Assembly (NCBI GenBank): GCA_914767715.1
Contig: OU612075.1
Span: 620,001-684,000, forward strand
Direction of reading: 5' to 3'
From: Membranipora membranacea
Taxonomy: Eukaryota > Bryozoa > Gymnolaemata > Cheilostomatida > Membraniporidae
Length of the DNA stretch: 64,000 nucleotides
In this document: positions 57,762 to 64,000 of the stretch, in pieces
Layout of the letters: each line of letters starts with the position of its first letter
Numbering within the stretch: position 1 is the stretch's first letter
Program-made: the position numbers and the translations under genes
Notes under the pieces: generated by a model
What the model was told of the DNA's origin: nothing
The model's input: the letters and a program-made list of their open reading frames with translations, nothing else
The model's database searches: none

Positions 57762-60700
57762 TTATGCTCCCACATCTTCAGCGGCGTAGAAATCGAAGGG
57801 GTTGTTTTTGTTAATTTTGAGCTGAGGAGGGTCAGGTTGTGGACAAGTACTGAGATCGTAACATCGTATCATCTGATACTCACTCGGACCTCCCCGGTCT
57901 ACCATTGTGTGCTTCAGCTTTTCGTGACGTAGTCTGAAATAAGAATAGACTTTGATAAGACAGGATCACAATCATACTCCGCGGGAGAGAGGAACAGTAC
58001 CGCTTGAATTCACTCCACTGTTTTTTCTGAATAATGAGCCTATTTCGTACACTAAGATGAGTGTCATCTCAAAAGCCGCTGCCAATGCTGCTGCTGAGGA
58101 AAGACTTTTAAAGGCAGGAAGCCTGTTGCGTAGATGTATAACAAAATCAAAAGAGAGTTGAGAATTGGCTCAAGCTGATCAAATGTGTTAATCATAAAGG
58201 ATAGAAGCTGTAACTAATGGAAATCTTAAACATTCAGAATGACTTGATGCTAGGTCTGGAACACTGACACAAATATCAGTAAAATTATTCTATTTCAGCC
58301 AGGCCGGAACTCAAACAGTCATCAATAGACATTTGGGGTTTCGGAGCTTTAAATTTCAATTGTAATCACAACATTATCTGGTACCTGCTATGATACAATT
58401 TGTTGACTCGAAGTCTCGTCAAAATTAAGACTTTGGCTTACTTTAGTCACTTGTTGGTGAATTGTGATGATAAGTGAAGACAAGGGTCTTGAAGACAAGA
58501 GAATCATGGCCCTAACGTTATTTATTTATTTATAGAGGTTTTCTTAGAAGTGTACAGATAACAAAAAGAATTCTATTTTAGGTAACTTGTTGACCTCTGA
58601 ACACAGCAAAAAAAAACATGTTATGCTTACTACCAAAGTTTAACACAGAGTTTATTATAATTAATAAAATGTGGCACTATGAGTAACTTATGATAAGTGA
58701 CATACGACCTAATGCCTTGTGACTCGTGGGTCATAAACAGAGAACCTTACTGCAGCAGCAACTAAACACATTAGTATCTGAATCTGCCTAAACTGTAAAT
58801 TTTGCGCCTTGAAAAGACGCTCATTCTTGGCTCAGAGTTTTGCTTTGGACTCCTAAACTTGCGACTCACAAATATTGACTTGGTTACTACTGTTTGGCAA
58901 TATCACAATATTTTGTTTCTAATATCAATACAGCATCATCATTTCATTCAGGTGTCAATTCGTGGATACCTGCCTGCTACTCAGAGGAGTACAGAATATA
59001 TATTATGATATACAGGAAAGTTCTCTACAAACGAGACAAGGGTATTGATCGGGATCAAACTCTCAATAAGACATGACAGGACATCAAAGATAACAAGCAA
59101 AGAATGGGAGAGGCTAGTCTAGGTGTCCAGACATTGGTGAGGGTAGTCTGGACCCTTAGACTATGGAGAGGCTGAAGCTATACTAATAAGACATTCAGGC
59201 TCATATAAGAGCTGACTAGGACTATCGTACAAGTAGTGGGGAAAGTCAAGCAGGAGGTCAAGTAAGAAAACATTTCTATAAATCATTGATATGTTTTTTG
59301 TGTAACTAAAGAGTCTAACTTCTAGTGGTGAAAAGAATATCCAAAGAATAACAATTTCTATTTTGAACTTTTCATACAGAATTTTGATTTCTCTGGAGGA
59401 TTTTGTGGGCACAATGTGTCTCAGAGAGCTTCTCCTAATGATATCTGACACAGTTTTAATGTGGAACTCATGGTAATAATGGGTAGATAAGAAAACTGCT
59501 TTCAACTTTCTGTGTAGTAAAAAATGATTAGGTAATAAGACAGAGAAAGGATAATTCTACATATATAGGGTGTTATCCAGTACTCAACTATCACCCTCAT
59601 CAGGGTGGGGGGCAGGGTACGCCCCAAACAAACCTCTGATACAGGGTAGAGTAAAGTACAGGCTACACATAGCGATATCTTACCTGATACCGGCGTGTCT
59701 CGGGTTATAAGCTGAAGTCGATTTGTCTCTATATTTAACATTCAATAAATCTTTTTAAATATCGACTTCCTTCAACATTATTTGGCTTCATTAAACATGC
59801 AGTCTTAAATACAGCTGGTGCGCCTTGTTTAGACAGGGAGTCGACTCGAAACAAAAAATGAGATTCTTGTTTTACTGTAACATATTGTTGGCGAACTACT
59901 AGTGATTTTGTTCGCATAGCTATAAGGCCGGAATGTAAAGCTACTGAGGAACACTACCAACCTTTTGCCAACTTTAGGTGGAGCTGTAAACGTTCTGTCT
60001 CTGAGTTGTTTGGCTATCGTAGCGTCGTCTACATGGAAAGTCTGTCGGGCGTGGTTCAGTCTGGCCTGGATCTCTCTCTGTATCTCCTACGATTAGAACA
60101 AAATTTTAACAATCTCTATGACAAGAAATCGGTATTTTTAGGAATGGTTGTTACGTCTCTCTTTTTTGTGATAGAATCCTTTAATAGTTGCTCTGATGAT
60201 GAACCTGATAGTTAAGTTCCATTGCAGCTATAGGCATAATGGTGCATGTGATGTATATGATGTATTTGATGTATTTGTTGTTTTTGATGCATATGATGTA
60301 TTTGACGTACATGATGTATATGATGTATATGATGCATATGATGTATATGATGCAATTGATGCATCTGATGCATATGATGTATATGATGTATTTGATGTAT
60401 ACGGTACATATAATGTATATGATGTATACCTCTTCCCCGTCAGAGTTAGCAGCTGAGTCCTCGTGTACGACTTGATGTGTGTTTATCTTCCCCTCAATCA
60501 CCGGATGTTCAGGCATAGACATCGGGTCGACCAGCACATCAAACGGAGCCATAGGGTGCTGCCAGGTACTAACATTGTATATATCCCACGGCTCTGGCTG
60601 TCCAAATTTACCTACAATACGCCGAGAATATATAACAATATGAATGGTGTAATCCAGTACTCCACTATCACCCTTATCAGGGTGGGGGGCAGGGTGCACC

Positions 60701-63700
60701 CTAAAAAACCTCTGATACAGGGGAGAGTAAAGTACAGGCTACACATAGCGATATCTTACCTGATACCAGCGTGTCTCGGGTTATAACTTGAAGTCGACCT
60801 GTCTCTAAATTTTAATTAGAAAATATATAACAATATTAATGGTGGTTAGGTAAGGGGGATAGATAAAGTTTGATCTGCTTGCCTGCATTAAGATGCTCCT
60901 CCGCCACTGGTCACGTCACAGCGGCATGCAGCCAGCGGCATGACCAGTATGGAAGCAACTCCAAATGCTGGCAAATAAATCAAACTTGATCTAGTCGGGG
61001 GTGGGGGGGGGGGGTGGCTGATATCAGAACAATCCTCTTATCATTTCTATCTGACATGTAAGTTACTGGGACAGACAAGTCACAAAAATCCAGCCTGACA
61101 CAGACCCCTGTTATCGGATTTCTTGGCCCTGTCACAGAGCCTTCAATGTCGGAGCCTTCAGACCCCCCCCTCCTCCCTCATATGAGACTAGCACTAGAGA
61201 TAAGTAAACTACTATTGTTTAGAACAAAAAAAACCTCTTTTTGTAAATAAAAGATCTGCAATGAAGATACAAGTACTATGAAGGGGACAGATCTGAAATC
61301 ATCTCTGTGTTACATTAATCTTATATCTGCAATAGCATGTTATAGTCAGGCAGTTACTTATATTAAAGTTGTGTCAGATTTTCATGGTGAAAAAATTCAA
61401 TGCTCTACTTGGCATGAATTATTGATTGTGGAAAGAGTGCCTGTACAAAGGGAAAGTAACTCTCATTCTCTGCATTATGATGTCACAGTCTCCCGGAAGT
61501 GCTTATTAGTTTACTTATTAAATTTTTCTGATTAAATAATAAGTGCTTATTAAATTTCCTTGTATTGCATATCCGGGAGACTGGAACATCATAATGTAGA
61601 GAAGGAGATTTACCTTCCCTTATGACAGGCACTCTTTTTCACTATCAATATTTCATATAGAGCATTGAATTTTTTTACCCTGCAAATCTGACACAACTTT
61701 ATCATAAGGAACTGCCTGACTATAACATGCTTTGGTCTTTGGGTAAGTCTTTAAAAACTACTATATAAAACAATATTATTAAACAGTTTGATGAACAAAC
61801 TGACCAGGAATGAATTACACTTACACTAAAACATATCTGCAGGGCGTCATGTCTGTATAAATAACACTTAGAGATACTAATCTGTCTAGCCAAACAAATC
61901 ATTAAAGTAAGATATCGCTCAATTTGTGAAGCACATGTTGACTATTTGAATCGGGAAAGTCCGAGGAAAAATCATAGGAAATGTCAGACAATCACTATCT
62001 CATCACAATTAACACAACTTGGTAGTTATTGAGATTCACTGCACAGCTCAATCTACCTTTTCCGCTACATTAAGTTAATTTTTTAGAAAACTAGCTCGCT
62101 GATAGATTATTCTGCCCCTGACACAGTCTTCTTGAGTAAAGACATTACAGAATCTTTAAAAGAAAATTGATCGATCTAACACCTAGAGATGTTGATGAGA
62201 CATAATTAACATTCCAACATACCGATATAGTCACCATCTTTGTTCCACAGTCTGACAGAGCAGTCATTGGAGGCTGTGATCAGCAGCTTGTGTTCATCTA
62301 TAAAATCTAGTTAGTTCATTACCTCCACATGGGCTCGCCATGTTGTAATCACTGAAAAATAAATAAGAGTTTTGTACGTAACTGAGAACAGGGTGCAGTC
62401 GATCACTCCACTTTATAAATATTAATAAGACAGCAATTGCTGAGACAAAAATTGTCGTTGATCAAAAGGCTGGAAGAAGCTCAGTTATTGTGTTCCTGGA
62501 TTGTCATGCCCATATCTCATTACATAAGGATATAACAAAGTTGACAAAGATAGTTCTATGGGCATAGCTTTCAATACTAGAGGACGGTCATTTTTCAGTC
62601 CAAGGTTAGAAGTCTGAGGATGTTTGGCTGTGTTTCCTGCAGTAGTATGGGCACAACTGGAATGCAACTTTGTATTACTTAAAGCACCCTGGCAGTGAAG
62701 CCCCTAGGAATATTTTAATATGATTTTACATCATATGATACACATTTTACAGCCATTCAGGTTGACACTTACACTCTGGTGGTTTAGTTTCTTTTTGATT
62801 GAGTCCATAGTCTGATACATTCCAGCAGTGTATAAATTCAAAGTTATCTCCACTATATAATACCTGATCTCCACCGTCCAGTACTAGCGTAGTGATCATT
62901 ACATTAGAGTGCTTACTCTACATCAAACATAATTTAAGTTTAGGTACCTTTACTTTGATTGAGATTTGCCGTCATTCTCTTTTCATTGAGATTGGATAGG
63001 AGATGGTGAAGTTACAGTGCCTGCCCTTCAACATGCGAGTGTTGCAGGTGTTAGGTTTGAATTTCCCTGCCGGTCAATGACTACTGGGTTTGCTGGTACC
63101 CCAAGGGTGCGCAGAGTGGAATGCCATCGAGAGCAACTCAACGCAGTCAATGCAGTCTCACCCCTTAGATTTTGTTAATAGACAGATTCAGAGAAACACC
63201 GCAGAAATTAGACATTAAAAAGAGACACTCGATCGGAGGTCTAGACCCACATGATTTGTAGCTCTCAAATATGACAACAATACCAATATAGATTCCATCA
63301 AGTTTAACGAAATAAAAGTGACAGCACTTACTCCTTTGAACTTGGCTAGCAGATGTCCATCTTGGAACACATTCCAGAAGTGTATACACCCTCTTGGTCC
63401 TGAGGCTATCAGAGACGCAGCGCCTTTGCTATAAGCTCGAGTTTTCATAAACACCACTTGATTGATAGTCCCATCAATGAACTCCCTTCATTGGTCCCAT
63501 CACCATCCACTGTGTGTGAATATAGAAATATTATACCAGCATTCATGCAAAAATAAAATGGCTGAGCTTTTGGATGTTTCTGCAAAAAAAGGGAAGGGTA
63601 TATTTCATAAAAATTTACACAGGTCTTTTGGCAGGGCAAAGCTATTAGTTAAGTAAGGTCCTTGCTTACTCATTGGAGAAGAAGAATCAGCTTTCAGGCA

Positions 63701-64000
63701 ATCAATCCAATGTCCAAAAATACTTATACAACATATATAAACATCAACTCAATGATAACAGGAGAAACACACAAAAAGAAACATAGTATACTGTAACAGA
63801 TGGAGGAACACACTGAATATGGGTTCAATCATGGCAATTTTCCTGTATCAATTGTCAATGACCAAAAGGATGGATTCTTGAAGTGAAAGTGCAAAAAGTG
63901 GCAACGCTGAAAATAAAGTAAATGAGAAAAGTGGAAAGTTGCAAAACGGAAGACAACTCATACTTAAAGATCTGCTGTCCTCTTTTCAGAGTTTTGGTGC
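57762..64000 (-). CDS. WD40-repeat protein (possibly WDR49/WDR64-like), C-terminal part, one in-frame stop
   Basis: Minus-strand exons: 63964-64000 (partial), 63332-63485, 62773-62917, 62223-62351, 60430-60611, 59962-60086, 57762-57933, with matching phases (2, 0, 1, 1, 0, 2). WD repeats appear as SLIASGPRGCIHFWNVFQ, DQVLYSGDNFEFIHCWNV and KLLITASNDCSVRLWN. Then come KFGQPEPWDIYNVSTWQHP and FDVLVDPMSMPEHPV, a helical segment (REIQARLNHARQTFHV), and the end NNPFDFYAAEDVGA. The FGQ...W...HPMAPFDVLVDP part recalls WDR49/WDR64-type proteins, from memory and moderate only. A TAA at 62313-62311 interrupts the fourth listed exon, so this allele is truncated, a pseudogene, or contains a sequence error. 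The acceptor at 63486 is weak. Confidence 0.75.
58519..58620 (-). mobile_element. 3' end fragment of the LINE family found at 15440-20186
   Basis: TTTATTTATTTATAGAGGTT, then TGTACAGATAAC and GGTAACTTGTTGACCTCT, match the 3' UTR edge of the LINE near 15440-15540 in the same orientation. It is a strongly 5'-truncated copy of about 100 bases in an intron of the WD40 gene. Confidence 0.8.
59568..59742 (+). repeat. Short dispersed repeat, copy 1
   Basis: About 170 bases (GTTATCCAGTACTCAACTATC ... GTCGATTTGTCTCT), 85-90 percent similar by eye to 60646-60815. It lies in an intron of the WD40 gene. Confidence 0.85.
60245..60429 (+). repeat. Imperfect ATGATGTAT microsatellite
   Basis: The sequence is made of GATGTATAT, GATGTATTT and GATGCATAT units. 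It lies in the WD40 intron between 60430 and 60086. It creates long open frames in several phases on both strands, which are not genes. Confidence 0.9.
60646..60815 (+). repeat. Short dispersed repeat, copy 2, flanked by direct repeats
   Basis: This copy is bounded by AATATATAACAATATGAATGG (60627 onward) and AATATATAACAATATTAATGG (60822 onward). Direct repeats of about 22 bases fit a SINE-like target duplication made by a LINE endonuclease (inference). No pol III boxes are clear. Confidence 0.7.
60860..60993. repeat. Diverged hairpin repeat of the TAGATCAAGTTTGATC family
   Basis: TAGATAAAGTTTGATCTGCTT and AAATCAAACTTGATCTAG form the outer arms, with imperfect pairing inside around GGTCACGTCACAGCGG. 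Related to 27831-27935. Confidence 0.65.
61334..61731. repeat. About 400-bp imperfect inverted repeat
   Basis: AGCATGTTATAGTCAGGCAG (61334) pairs with its complement ending at 61731. Pairing continues inward through GTTGTGTCAGATTT, GAGTGCCTGT and GTCTCCCGG to a loop near 61510-61550. It is MITE-like. No target duplication was recognised. Confidence 0.75.

Noticed and set aside
60181-60699. Minus-strand 172-codon frame with Ile/Tyr/Cys repeats and other His/Gln-rich frames here
   Set aside because: They come from the ATGATGTAT microsatellite. Only the 60430-60611 part is a true exon of the WD40 gene.
62305-62330. A 16-base GT...AG intron that would remove the stop codon of the WD40 exon
   Set aside because: It is far too short for splicing, and removal of 16 bases would shift the frame.

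Overview
The window is eukaryotic nuclear DNA, most likely from an early-branching animal; a sponge or a similar non-bilaterian is an inference, not something the sequence proves. It is AT-rich. Its genes are split by GT-AG introns of about 0.2 to 6 kb, with coherent splice phases. It carries several families of eukaryotic transposable elements: a jockey/CR1-like LINE, a tRNA-derived SINE, hAT-like and TA-target MITEs, and foldback palindromes.

Layout. (1) 188-1305, + strand: the last two exons of a type I mannose-6-phosphate isomerase. (2) 1.3-9.5 kb: no gene seen; repeats and palindromes. (3) 9574-30296, + strand: the main gene of the window. Its exons join in one frame into a protein of about 1,480 residues: a basic/acidic N-terminus, leucine-rich repeats, a Roc GTPase with COR region, a complete caspase (p20 with His and Cys, then p10), and one of two possible C-termini. 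Four LRR exons lie in a tandem array with a period of about 1.61 kb. A 4.75-kb antisense LINE sits in an intron of this array. (4) 30828-37269, + strand: a nine-exon gene for a 272-residue protein I do not recognise. (5) 37.3-42.1 kb: a second, broken copy of that gene. (6) 42.6-46.1 kb: a partial copy of the 3' part of the Roco-caspase gene. It lacks both p20 exons and has one exon split by an insertion, but keeps intact p10 and tail exons. (7) 46.1-57.7 kb: no gene seen; nested palindromes, a dead LINE fragment, a MITE inside a hairpin, and a tandem array of about 0.8-kb units interrupted by an hAT-like element. (8) 57762-64000, minus strand: the 3' half of a WD40-repeat gene, possibly WDR49/WDR64-like, with one in-frame stop codon in an otherwise well-formed exon.

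The candidate undescribed system is the Roco-caspase. It joins an LRR sensor, a GTPase switch and a cysteine protease in one polypeptide. The sensor is built from exons that can be duplicated or skipped without shifting the frame, and next to it lies a derivative without the catalytic subunit. The adjacent unknown gene is also duplicated, which fits rapid local turnover as in innate-immune or cell-death loci; that reading is an inference.
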